DNA from: an uncultured Parabacteroides sp.
Lineage (GTDB): Bacteria; Bacteroidota; Bacteroidia; Bacteroidales; Tannerellaceae
DNA: 47,472 nt
Reading direction: 5' to 3'
Assembly (NCBI GenBank): GCA_944325345.1
Contig: CALUZV010000027.1
Location: 1 to 47,472 of the forward strand
The notes under the pieces are model-generated. The model was not told the DNA's origin. It searched no databases and saw only the letters and a list, made by a program, of their open reading frames with translations. How positions within the stretch are numbered: position 1 is the first letter of the stretch; each line of letters opens with the position of its first letter. Shown piece by piece: positions 1-6,960 of this stretch. The position numbers were made by a program, and so were the translations under genes.

Positions 1-17
1 GTCTCTATATAAGAGAC
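1..17. promoter_or_regulatory. Perfect inverted repeat upstream of upxY
   Basis: GTCTCT and AGAGAC form a perfect 6-bp inverted repeat around the 5-base loop ATATA, about 120 bases before the preferred upxY start. It could be a leader hairpin or the edge of an invertible capsule promoter. The window begins here, so the partner and upstream DNA cannot be seen. Confidence 0.4.
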
Positions 18-136
18 GGATTCAGCAATATAACACTACTGTTATTTGTAACTGATTGGAATTTAAAGATATACACCGATTCCAAAGCCCCGAAGGAATA
101 TCTTCCCGGGACAAAATCGCACTACATTATATTAAT

Positions 137-691
137 ATGGTATTGACGACAAACGGCGCGGACGAGAAGACCGTTTGGTATGCTATGCGGGCGACTTACC
201 AGCGTGGCATGGAGGCGAAGGCGCAACTGGACAAAAGTCTGGTCGAGAATTTCATCCCGATGCGCTACGAGATGCGGATCCATAACGGACGGCGGCGGCG
301 CGAACTGGTGCCGGTCATCCGCAACCTGATATTCGTCCACACGACTCCCCTTTTGATGAAGTCCCTCAAACAGAATATGCTATTTCTCCAGTACCTGACG
401 GAATGGAAGGACGGCAGGCGTGTTCCTATTGTCGTTCCCGAAAGTCAGATGCAGCAGTTCATCGCGGTCTCCGGTACCTACGACGAGCAGCTTATCTACC
501 TGGAGCCGACGGAACTGAACCTGACGAAAGGCACCCGCGTCCGCATCTGCGGCGGTGTCTTCGAAGGGCAGGAGGGGACATACCTGAAGCTCAAGGGGCA
601 TCGCGACAAGCGGGTGGTCGTTGCCATCCGTGGCGTCATCGCCGTGGCCCTCGCCACCGTGCATCCCAGCATGATTGAAGTCATTAAATGA
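137..691 (+). CDS. upxY: UpxY-family transcription antiterminator of a capsule locus
   Basis: NusG-like protein of 184 aa that, by family knowledge, lets RNA polymerase read through its own long capsular polysaccharide operon. The N-terminal NGN domain contains WYAMRATYQR, followed by the usual basic stretch with ENFIPMRYE. The C-terminal part has a KOW-like segment (KGTRVRICGGVFEGQEGTY). The frame also opens at a TTG at 56, but ATG at 137 gives the usual family length and places the NGN motif about 15 residues in, so it is preferred. The gene overlaps the next one by ATGA, as upxY/upxZ pairs do, and marks the 5' end of the CPS operon. The start codon is the main uncertainty. Confidence 0.9.
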   Translation: MVLTTNGADEKTVWYAMRATYQRGMEAKAQLDKSLVENFIPMRYEMRIHNGRRRRELVPVIRNLIFVHTTPLLMKSLKQNMLFLQYLTEWKDGRRVPIVVPESQMQQFIAVSGTYDEQLIYLEPTELNLTKGTRVRICGGVFEGQEGTYLKLKGHRDKRVVVAIRGVIAVALATVHPSMIEVIK

Positions 692-1179
692 ACTTGTCAG
701 ACACTACAAACCAACTGCTTGAGGCGGTTGAGGCTTGCATTTCCCACTATCAATATTTGGCCGTGAACGGTTTGGATAGGTCGGATTGCAGCCGCGAGGC
801 AAGAGCCTTGTTCTCTCGCATTCGTGAAGCCCTCCATACGGAAGCACCCGGCGAACAAAGCCGCTTGCTTTCAGCGATGTATTCCCTTGTTTACGGAGCC
901 TTCCCCGTCCTCGATACCCGCCTCCTTTCGGTTTGTTACACTGAATCCGAGGCTTATCTCCAATCCAATTTCGGGATAGCAGACGCGGAAAGCCTTTGCC
1001 GCTGCCTGATGGATTATTTTTATCCGGAAGGAGATGAGGAGAGCGAATGGTTTGAATATCTAAAAGATACAATGAATACTTGGCTCGCCTTGCCTCGCGA
1101 AATGTTGAATGAGGAACAAGAAGGATTGGTTCGACGTTATGTGGGCTGGTTCAAGGAAGGATATGCCTTAACAATCTGA
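688..1179 (+). CDS. upxZ: UpxZ-family inhibitor of heterologous UpxY antiterminators
   Basis: Small acidic protein of 163 aa directly after upxY with a 4-base overlap. In Bacteroides, UpxZ proteins block antitermination by UpxY proteins of other capsule loci, so that one capsule operon is transcribed at a time. The assignment rests on position, length and general character (helical, many Glu/Leu, no signal peptide or membrane segment), because I see no catalytic motif. It ends 24 bases before the initiating sugar transferase. Its presence implies that the genome carries further UpxY-controlled loci elsewhere. Confidence 0.8.
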   Translation: MNLSDTTNQLLEAVEACISHYQYLAVNGLDRSDCSREARALFSRIREALHTEAPGEQSRLLSAMYSLVYGAFPVLDTRLLSVCYTESEAYLQSNFGIADAESLCRCLMDYFYPEGDEESEWFEYLKDTMNTWLALPREMLNEEQEGLVRRYVGWFKEGYALTI

Positions 1180-1203
1180 AACTTTGATAATACACTACAT
1201 ATA

Positions 1204-1839
1204 ATGGAAGCAAAACAAGAAAGTTCTCGTTTTATCCAGGATGGGATGAACGATTTTGAACGGAGTGTGAAACGTATTGGAGATTGTCTTTTGGCGTTTA
1301 TAGCTTTGATAGTATTTTCTCCCTTATTTTTAATTTGTTATATAGCAGTAAAACGGGAAGATGGTGGCCCTGCGATTTTTAAACAAGAGCGTATAGGTCG
1401 TTTTGGCCGTCCTTTTAATATCTATAAGTTCAGGAGTATGCGTCTTGATGCAGAGAAGCTTGGCCCAGCATTGTATAAAGGTGGTAAAGATCATCGTTTG
1501 ACGAAAGTAGGAAAGTTTCTCCGCGAGCACCATTTGGATGAATTGCCCCAACTTTGGAATGTTTTTGTTGGCGACATGTCGTTCATCGGCCCACGTCCTG
1601 AACGCCAGTTCTATATTGACCAAATCATGGAACGCGATCCTCGCTACCGTTTCCTTTACCAGATACGTCCCGGCGTAACTTCCTACGCAACATTATATAA
1701 TGGATATACAGACACTATCGAGAAAATGTTGCGTCGTTTACGTTATGACCTATTCTATTTAGAGCATCGTTCATGGCTATTTGATTTTAAAATCTTGATG
1801 ATGACATTCATGAAGATTGTTGGTGGAAAGAAGTTTTGA
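1204..1839 (+). CDS. Undecaprenyl-phosphate sugar-1-phosphate transferase (initiating)
   Basis: Bacterial sugar transferase (PF02397 type, 211 aa) that moves a sugar-1-phosphate from a nucleotide sugar to undecaprenyl phosphate at the inner membrane and so starts the capsule repeat unit. One hydrophobic helix lies near residues 25-48. Family motifs follow: KFRSMR, DELPQLWNV, GDMSFIGPRPE and RPGVT. Length matches the small single-helix (PglC-like) class rather than full-length WbaP/WcaJ. In Bacteroides loci this gene often sits late; here it is third, directly after upxZ. The sugar it uses cannot be read from the sequence. Confidence 0.9.
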   Translation: MEAKQESSRFIQDGMNDFERSVKRIGDCLLAFIALIVFSPLFLICYIAVKREDGGPAIFKQERIGRFGRPFNIYKFRSMRLDAEKLGPALYKGGKDHRLTKVGKFLREHHLDELPQLWNVFVGDMSFIGPRPERQFYIDQIMERDPRYRFLYQIRPGVTSYATLYNGYTDTIEKMLRRLRYDLFYLEHRSWLFDFKILMMTFMKIVGGKKF

Positions 1840-1850
1840 ATGCTATAGAT

Positions 1851-2150
1851 ATACCAACGTCGTTGTGCAGAGAATACCAAAGGCATTGTGCAGGGAATAC
1901 CAACGCCGTTGTGCAGAGAAGGACAAAGCCCTTACCCTTCTAAGGGTAGAGGCGTTACCCTTGGAAGGGTAGATCCATTACCCTTAGAAGGGTAGGCATC
2001 GTTCCCTTATAAGGGTAGCCAGCCTACCCGAATTCTCCAAAGGCGTTTAAGGGAGAACTTAAAAGGCAATTAAGGGAAAACTTAAACGGTGTTTAAGAGG
2101 TAACTTAACCGGCGTTTAAGAGAGAACTTAAATGGCTTTTAAGAGAGGTG
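1851..2150. repeat. Three abutting tandem-palindrome arrays in one 23-bp register
   Basis: The gap between the sugar transferase and the toxin-antitoxin pair is filled by three arrays. The first (1851-1925) has about 3 units containing CAACGCCGTTG and TGCAGAGA. The second (about 1927-2030) has about 4-5 units of the palindrome TACCCTTNNAAGGGTA. The third (2040-2150) has 5 units with TTAAG-GGAGAA-CTTAA. Every unit is 23 bp. A GGCGTT-like hexamer recurs at 1859, 1882, 1905, 1928, 1951, 1974, about 1997, 2020, 2042, 2065, 2088, 2111 and 2134, so the spacing runs through all three arrays while the palindromic arm changes twice. No coding content is seen. Confidence 0.9.
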
Positions 2151-2196
2151 GCTGAGATTGTTGGAGAGATAGAGGCGGGAATCAAGTATTTCTTTT

Positions 2197-2204
2197 TATA
2201 TTTG
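2197..2204 (+). promoter_or_regulatory. Bacteroidota -7 promoter element (TATATTTG)
   Basis: TATATTTG matches the Bacteroidota -7 consensus TAnnTTTG and lies 13 bases before the preferred antitoxin start at 2217. I see no good TTTG element at -33. It suggests that the toxin-antitoxin pair has its own promoter inside the CPS operon. Confidence 0.5.
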
Positions 2205-2216
2205 TGGCATTTAAAA

Positions 2217-2453
2217 ATGAGCACTATGACTGAACAAAAGAAATATGCTATGCAACAGGACGATAATTTATGTGCCAGTGAGCCTTTTGTAAAGTATGAT
2301 GTATCTGGTAATCTGGAAGAAATGACAAAATCTATTCCATTACCAGTTCTTCAAAGTTGGTATGATAAGGCGATGGAGGATTATAAAGCCGGGCGGTGTA
2401 TAACATTGTCGCAACTTGATGATATGGTTAAGAGTCGGATGGGATGGAAATAG
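2217..2453 (+). CDS. Antitoxin of a type II ParE/RelE-like pair
   Basis: Short protein (78 aa from ATG 2217; ATG 2226 is also possible) whose end overlaps the following ParE-like toxin by 10 bases, the normal antitoxin-toxin order. Residues after an N-terminal hydrophilic segment include LPVLQSWYDKAMEDYKAG and LSQLDDMVKSRMGWK, a C-terminal arrangement I associate with small Bacteroidota antitoxins that wrap around ParE. No DNA-binding fold can be assigned with confidence. The upstream in-frame extension to 2148 runs back into the repeat array and was not used. Confidence 0.7.
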   Translation: MSTMTEQKKYAMQQDDNLCASEPFVKYDVSGNLEEMTKSIPLPVLQSWYDKAMEDYKAGRCITLSQLDDMVKSRMGWK

Positions 2454-2875
2454 TTGTTTCAACAGAGGCTCAGCAACATATCCTACAAATATCAGAATAT
2501 TTGCAAGAGATTTATGGGGAAATTGTAGCTAATAAGGCATACGAAGAAATAATGGAGCGTATTCAGTTATTAGCCATGTTTCCTCAGATGGGTGTTTTGC
2601 AAGAAGATATTAAAGTGGGCAATGATTTTGAGATGCGTTCTGTTGTAAGCAAGCCAAATGTGGTCTATTATGCTTTGTCTCAATCTAAGCAAAAAATAGT
2701 AATTATTGCCATATTAGATTCTCGACAGTCGCCTGAAACAATTCGTAAGATAATTTCTACTATATTGATTTCTAATTTTCATGAAGATTGGGGTGGCAAT
2801 GGATCTCCTGATGAAATTGCGGAAGAATTGCGGAAAACAAGATGTAGTGGAAATAGAGAAATCGAAGCGTGGTAA
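2444..2875 (+). CDS. ParE/RelE-superfamily toxin with an antitoxin-like C-terminal tail
   Basis: Residues 1 to about 104 fit a ParE/RelE-like toxin: EIVVSTEAQQHILQISEYL at the start, a helical hairpin, FPQMG, a basic/hydrophobic beta section, VVYYAL and the final KIVIIAILDSRQSP strand. Such toxins act on gyrase or mRNA. The protein then continues about 39 residues longer than usual. The extra part (WGGNGSPDEIAEELRKTR then NREIEAW) resembles, from memory, the C-terminus of VapB-type antitoxins in Bacteroidota. This suggests an in-frame fusion with a remnant of another toxin-antitoxin locus. Whether the toxin is still active is unknown. Confidence 0.75.
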   Translation: MEIVVSTEAQQHILQISEYLQEIYGEIVANKAYEEIMERIQLLAMFPQMGVLQEDIKVGNDFEMRSVVSKPNVVYYALSQSKQKIVIIAILDSRQSPETIRKIISTILISNFHEDWGGNGSPDEIAEELRKTRCSGNREIEAW

Positions 2876-2905
2876 AATGTTTATAATACAAAACAATATA
2901 ACACA

Positions 2906-3793
2906 ATGAAAGGCATAGTCTTAGCCGGCGGTTCAGGTACTCGCCTGTACCCCATCACGAAGGGGGTGAGCAAGCAGATGCTCCCCGTGTTCGACAAACC
3001 GATGATTTACTACCCGATATCGACGCTGATGTTGGCGGGTATCCGGGACATTCTGATTATCTCGACGCCATACGATCTGCCGGGCTTCCGGCGTTTGCTG
3101 GGCGACGGCTCGAGTTTTGGGGTGCGCTTCGAGTACGCGGAGCAGCCTTCGCCGGACGGGTTGGCGCAGGCGTTCATCATCGGGGAGGAGTTCATCGGGG
3201 ACGATGCGGCGTGCCTCGTGCTGGGCGACAATATCTTCCACGGCGCGGGCTTCACCGCGATGCTGAAAGAGGCGGTGCGGACGGCTGAGACAGACGGCAA
3301 GGCGACGGTGTTCGGCTATTGGGTGAACGACCCGGAGCGGTACGGCGTGGCGGAGTTCGACGAGGCGGGGAATTGCCTTTCGATTGAGGAGAAACCGGCG
3401 AAACCGAAGTCGAATTACGCGGTGGTAGGCCTCTATTTCTACCCGAACAAGGTGGTGGATATCGCGAAGCATATCAAACCGTCGGCGCGTGGCGAACTGG
3501 AAATCACGACGGTGAACCAGGAGTTCCTGAAGGCGGGCGAACTGAAGGTGCAGACCTTGGGGCGCGGTTTTGCCTGGCTGGATACGGGGACGCACGATTC
3601 GCTGAGCGAGGCATCGACCTTCATTGAGGTCATTGAGAAACGCCAAGGGTTGAAGATAGCGTGCTTGGAGGGCATTGCTTATCGCCAAGGCTGGATTTCG
3701 GAGGAGAAGATGCGCGAGTTGGCTCAGCCGATGCTGAAGAACCAATATGGACAGTACCTGTTGCAGGTGATAGACGAATTAAAAAAGAAGTAA
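2906..3793 (+). CDS. rfbA: Glucose-1-phosphate thymidylyltransferase
   Basis: First enzyme of dTDP-L-rhamnose synthesis: glucose-1-phosphate plus dTTP gives dTDP-glucose, in the cytoplasm. The nucleotidyltransferase signature [19 protein letters not shown] is at residues 8-26, followed by [15 protein letters not shown] and [13 protein letters not shown]. The length, 295 aa, is standard. It begins a compact run with rfbC (3-base gap), rfbD and rfbB. The gene is clearly more GC-rich than the glycosyltransferase region downstream, so the rhamnose block may have a different history from the serotype-specific genes. Confidence 0.97.
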   Translation: MKGIVLAGGSGTRLYPITKGVSKQMLPVFDKPMIYYPISTLMLAGIRDILIISTPYDLPGFRRLLGDGSSFGVRFEYAEQPSPDGLAQAFIIGEEFIGDDAACLVLGDNIFHGAGFTAMLKEAVRTAETDGKATVFGYWVNDPERYGVAEFDEAGNCLSIEEKPAKPKSNYAVVGLYFYPNKVVDIAKHIKPSARGELEITTVNQEFLKAGELKVQTLGRGFAWLDTGTHDSLSEASTFIEVIEKRQGLKIACLEGIAYRQGWISEEKMRELAQPMLKNQYGQYLLQVIDELKKK

Positions 3794-3796
3794 ACG

Positions 3797-4357
3797 ATGG
3801 AAGTAATTAAAACGAAGATACCGGGCGTGGTGATTATCGAGCCGCGCTTGTTCCCCGATGCCCGGGGCTATTTCTTTGAATCGTTCTCGAAACGGGAGTT
3901 TGAAGAAAAAGTGGGCAAGATTGATTTTGTGCAGGACAATGAGAGCAAGTCGAGTTATGGCGTGCTGCGTGGCTTGCATTTTCAGAAACCTCCTTACGCC
4001 CAGAGCAAACTGGTGCGTGTGGTGAAGGGAGCAGTGCTGGATGTGGCGGTGGATATCCGCAAGGGTTCGCCGACCTTCGGACAACATGTGGCGGTGGAGC
4101 TGACGGAAGACAACCACCGGCAGTTCTTTATCCCACGGGGCTTTGCGCATGGCTTTGCCGTCTTGACGGACGAAGTGATTTTCCAATACAAGTGCGACAA
4201 CTTCTATGCCCCGGCGTCGGAAGGTGCGATTGCATGGGACGACCCGGATTTGGGCATCGACTGGCGCGTTCCGGCGGAGAAGGTGATACTGAGCGAGAAG
4301 GACAAAAAGCATCCGAGGCTGAAAGCGATAGAATCGCCGTTCAGTTATGAGTTATGA
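3797..4357 (+). CDS. rfbC: dTDP-4-dehydrorhamnose 3,5-epimerase
   Basis: Third step of dTDP-L-rhamnose synthesis, double epimerisation at C3 and C5 of the 4-keto sugar. This cupin-fold protein of 186 aa shows the family motifs FPDARGYFFESF near residues 18-29, GVLRGLHFQ near 56-64 (the His of LRGLHFQ is the catalytic base) and PRGFAHGFAVL. It follows rfbA after 3 bases. The last residues (SYEL) are encoded by the start of an AT-rich TTATGAAT repeat, so the C-terminus may have been reshaped by that filler DNA. Confidence 0.96.
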   Translation: MEVIKTKIPGVVIIEPRLFPDARGYFFESFSKREFEEKVGKIDFVQDNESKSSYGVLRGLHFQKPPYAQSKLVRVVKGAVLDVAVDIRKGSPTFGQHVAVELTEDNHRQFFIPRGFAHGFAVLTDEVIFQYKCDNFYAPASEGAIAWDDPDLGIDWRVPAEKVILSEKDKKHPRLKAIESPFSYEL

Positions 4358-4386
4358 ATTATGAATTATGAGTTCTGAGTTATGAA
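4343..4386. repeat. Short TTATGA(G/A)T direct repeats between rfbC and rfbD
   Basis: About five imperfect 8-base copies of TTATGAGT/TTATGAAT run from the last codons of rfbC into the first codon of rfbD. It is low-complexity filler and supplies the rfbC stop codon. No promoter or terminator is evident. Confidence 0.7.
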
Positions 4387-5260
4387 TACACAGAAGAAAG
4401 TCATATTGGTTACGGGGTCGAACGGACAGCTTGGCAACGAGATGCGTTTGGTCTCCGAGAATAGTTCCAATCGATATCTGTTTACGGACGTGGCGGAGTT
4501 GGATATTACCGACATCGAGGCTGTCCGTAAGATAATGAAGGAGAACAAGGTGGATGTTGTCGTGAACTGTGCCGCCTACACGAATGTGGACAAGGCGGAA
4601 GACGACGAGGCGACGGCGCGGCGAATCAATCGGGATGCAGTCGAGAACTTGGCGGTTTCTTGCCAGAAAAACGGCGCGACGCTCATCCATGTCTCGACGG
4701 ATTATGTGTTTCCGGGCAACGGTTGCATTCCTTGCACGGAGGATATGCCGGTCAATCCGTTGGGTGTTTACGGAAAGACGAAGTTGGAAGGGGAGGAGGC
4801 AATCCAAAAGGTGGGTTGCAATGCCCTGATATTCCGCACGGCCTGGCTCTACTCGGAATACGGCAACAACTTTGTGAAGACAATGCGCCGACTGACGAAA
4901 GAACGCGATACGCTGAACGTAGTGTTCGACCAAGTAGGTACGCCAACCTACGCTTTCGACTTGGCAAACGTCATTTATGGAATTATCGAACAAGAACAAT
5001 ATAAGGGGAACGAAGGCATCTATCATTATAGTAATGAGGGAGTCTGCTCGTGGTTCGACTTCGCCAAGGAAATCGCGGAGCTGAGCGGAAACACTTGCGA
5101 CATCAGCCCTTGCCATAGCGACGAGTTCCCGAGCAAGGTAAAACGTCCGCACTATTCGGTGCTGGACAAGACGAAGTTCAAGCGGACTTTCGGACAGGCA
5201 GTGCCCTATTGGAAGGATAGCTTGAAGCAATGTATAATCAATCTGGAAAATATAAAATAA
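4382..5260 (+). CDS. rfbD: dTDP-4-dehydrorhamnose reductase
   Basis: Last step of the rhamnose pathway: NAD(P)H-dependent reduction of dTDP-4-keto-L-rhamnose to dTDP-L-rhamnose. Extended SDR fold of 292 aa with GSNGQLGNEM (residues 12-21, cofactor binding), CAAYTNVDKAE, STDYVFPG and the catalytic pair in YGKTK. It ends with TAA overlapping the ATG of rfbB by one base, so the two are translationally linked. The four rhamnose genes are complete and intact, so L-rhamnose is a likely capsule component. Confidence 0.96.
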   Translation: MNTQKKVILVTGSNGQLGNEMRLVSENSSNRYLFTDVAELDITDIEAVRKIMKENKVDVVVNCAAYTNVDKAEDDEATARRINRDAVENLAVSCQKNGATLIHVSTDYVFPGNGCIPCTEDMPVNPLGVYGKTKLEGEEAIQKVGCNALIFRTAWLYSEYGNNFVKTMRRLTKERDTLNVVFDQVGTPTYAFDLANVIYGIIEQEQYKGNEGIYHYSNEGVCSWFDFAKEIAELSGNTCDISPCHSDEFPSKVKRPHYSVLDKTKFKRTFGQAVPYWKDSLKQCIINLENIK

Positions 5261-6330
5261 TGGAAAAGAAGCATATCATCATCACCGGCGGTGCCGGTTT
5301 CATCGGTAGCCACGTAGTCCGCCTTTTCGTAACGAAATATCCGGAATACCATATAATAAATGTAGATAAACTGACGTATGCCGGAAACCTGGCGAATCTG
5401 AAGGACATCGAGGACAAACCGAATTACACCTTCGTCAAGGCAGACATCTGCGACTTCGACAAGATGCTGGAGCTAATGCAAAAGTATGAAGTAACCGGCA
5501 TCATCCACCTTGCCGCCGAGAGCCATGTGGACCGCTCCATCAAAGACCCGTTCACGTTCGCCCGGACCAACGTGATGGGCACGCTGAGTCTCTTGCAAGC
5601 CGCCAAGGTCTATTGGGAAAGCCTCCCGGAAGGCTATGAAGGCAAACGCTTCTACCATATCTCGACCGATGAAGTCTATGGCGCCCTGCAATTCGACGGC
5701 ACCCTCTTCACGGAGGAAACGAAGTACACCCCGCATAGTCCCTATTCGGCCTCGAAAGCCAGCAGCGACCACTTCGTCCGTGCCTTCCACGACACCTACG
5801 GAATGCCGACCATCGTAACGAACTGCTCGAACAACTACGGTCCGTACCAGTTCCCCGAAAAGCTCATTCCGCTCTTCATCAACAATATCCGCCACCGCAA
5901 ACCGCTCCCGGTCTATGGCAAAGGCGAGAACGTCCGCGACTGGCTCTACGTGGAAGACCATGCGCGAGCCATCGACCTAATCTTCCATAAAGGCAGGGTA
6001 GCCGACACCTACAACATCGGCGGCTTCAACGAATGGAAGAACATCGACCTGATCAAGGTCATCATCAAGACGGTGGACCGCCTCCTGGGACATCCCGAAG
6101 GTTACTCCCTCGACCTCATTACCTACGTAACCGACCGCAAGGGCCACGACCTCCGCTACGCCATCGACTCGACGAAGTTGAAACGCGAATTGGGCTGGGA
6201 ACCAAGCCTGCAATTCGAGGAAGGCATCGAAAAGACCGTAAAATGGTACTTGGAAAACGAGGCTTGGATGGAGAATGTAACGAGTGGGGGGTATCAGAGG
6301 TATTATGAGGAGATGTATAAAAATAGATAA
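5260..6330 (+). CDS. rfbB: dTDP-glucose 4,6-dehydratase
   Basis: Second enzyme of the pathway: NAD-dependent conversion of dTDP-glucose to dTDP-4-keto-6-deoxyglucose. It carries GGAGFIGSH (NAD binding, near residues 10-18), HLAAESHVDRS, STDEVYG with the catalytic Asp-Glu pair, YSASKAS (Tyr-x3-Lys) and NNYGPYQFPEKLIP. ATG 5260 gives 356 aa and fits the family start; the frame extends 10 codons further upstream inside rfbD, which is not needed. The rfb order A-C-D-B places this pathway-second enzyme last. Confidence 0.96.
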   Translation: MEKKHIIITGGAGFIGSHVVRLFVTKYPEYHIINVDKLTYAGNLANLKDIEDKPNYTFVKADICDFDKMLELMQKYEVTGIIHLAAESHVDRSIKDPFTFARTNVMGTLSLLQAAKVYWESLPEGYEGKRFYHISTDEVYGALQFDGTLFTEETKYTPHSPYSASKASSDHFVRAFHDTYGMPTIVTNCSNNYGPYQFPEKLIPLFINNIRHRKPLPVYGKGENVRDWLYVEDHARAIDLIFHKGRVADTYNIGGFNEWKNIDLIKVIIKTVDRLLGHPEGYSLDLITYVTDRKGHDLRYAIDSTKLKRELGWEPSLQFEEGIEKTVKWYLENEAWMENVTSGGYQRYYEEMYKNR

Positions 6331-6340
6331 AAGATAGGCT

Positions 6341-6598
6341 ATGAAAGCATCAGAACCCGCTATAGCATATAATACACGTACTCTTCAAAATTTGAAGAGC
6401 CAGTTAGTTATGGCTATTGATGCAACAAAAGATATACGTAAGTTGCAAGCTTGTTTGGATTTGCTCCAGACAGAAACAATGCCTTGTGTTTTTTCAGAAG
6501 AAGAATTCGATGAGGAAATAAAGGCCTCAGAGCAGAGTGGGTTTGCAACAGAAGAAGAGGTTCGGACAGCATTTGCAAAATGGGGCGTTTACAAATAA
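6341..6598 (+). CDS. Antitoxin of the second type II toxin-antitoxin pair
   Basis: Protein of 85 aa, mostly helical, ending in FATEEEVRTAFAKWGVYK, overlapping the downstream ParE-like toxin by 19 bases. Order, size and overlap indicate the antitoxin of a ParE/RelE-type module. The segment VFSEEEFDEEIKASEQSG resembles the partner-binding tail of Bacteroidota antitoxins paired with ParE. No clear helix-turn-helix or ribbon-helix-helix can be named. It lies 10 bases after rfbB, so it may be carried on the CPS transcript. Confidence 0.75.
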   Translation: MKASEPAIAYNTRTLQNLKSQLVMAIDATKDIRKLQACLDLLQTETMPCVFSEEEFDEEIKASEQSGFATEEEVRTAFAKWGVYK

Positions 6599-6879
6599 TT
6601 TGGCAAAAACGGGCGTTGCTTCGATTCGAGCAGATAGCAAATTGGTATGCGAGCAACCGAAGCGAAGTAGCTGCCCAAAAATTTGCCGAAAGCGTTTATG
6701 ATACGCTCGATAGATTATCTAATCAACCGACAATAGGGTTAGTGGATGAGAAACGGAGTACGTCTAAGACAAAGTATTATAGTTTTCCAATCTATCCTAA
6801 ATACAGAGTAACCTATCGTTTTACAAACGAATATTTGTTTGTAGTTGCGATTCGGGCGATGCAGATGAAAGGAAATTAG
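6580..6879 (+). CDS. ParE/RelE-superfamily toxin
   Basis: Compact toxin of 99 aa with typical ParE features: IIWQKRALLRFEQIANWYA at the N-terminus, the helical hairpin, the middle LSNQPTIGLVDE section and the C-terminal strands YRVTYRFTNEYLFVVAIRAM. The family acts on gyrase or mRNA; the target cannot be told here. Together with the 2444-2875 toxin it gives two TA modules bracketing the rhamnose genes. That fits stabilisation of the locus or simple accumulation of mobile TA cassettes. Confidence 0.85.
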   Translation: MGRLQIIWQKRALLRFEQIANWYASNRSEVAAQKFAESVYDTLDRLSNQPTIGLVDEKRSTSKTKYYSFPIYPKYRVTYRFTNEYLFVVAIRAMQMKGN

Positions 6880-6929
6880 GTAATCCTATAAAAATAGGTA
6901 GAAACAATATGGCGGACGGCAGTTTTTCG

Positions 6930-6937
6930 TATATTTG
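6930..6937 (+). promoter_or_regulatory. Bacteroidota -7 promoter element (TATATTTG)
   Basis: TATATTTG followed by CG lies 23 bases before the ATG of the AAA-ATPase gene, a normal leader length. A -33 TTTG is not obvious. It suggests separate transcription of the 6961-9715 genes from the CPS operon. Confidence 0.5.
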
Positions 6938-6960
6938 CGAAAACTAAAGGAGGCACAACA

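Noticed and set aside
1..1839. An integrase or insertion sequence bordering the CPS locus
   Set aside because: No transposase or integrase motif and no IS terminal repeats were seen at this edge.
2933..3745. Antisense frame opposite rfbA
   Set aside because: rfbA is clearly the coding strand with all family motifs; the antisense reading is Arg/His-rich shadow sequence.
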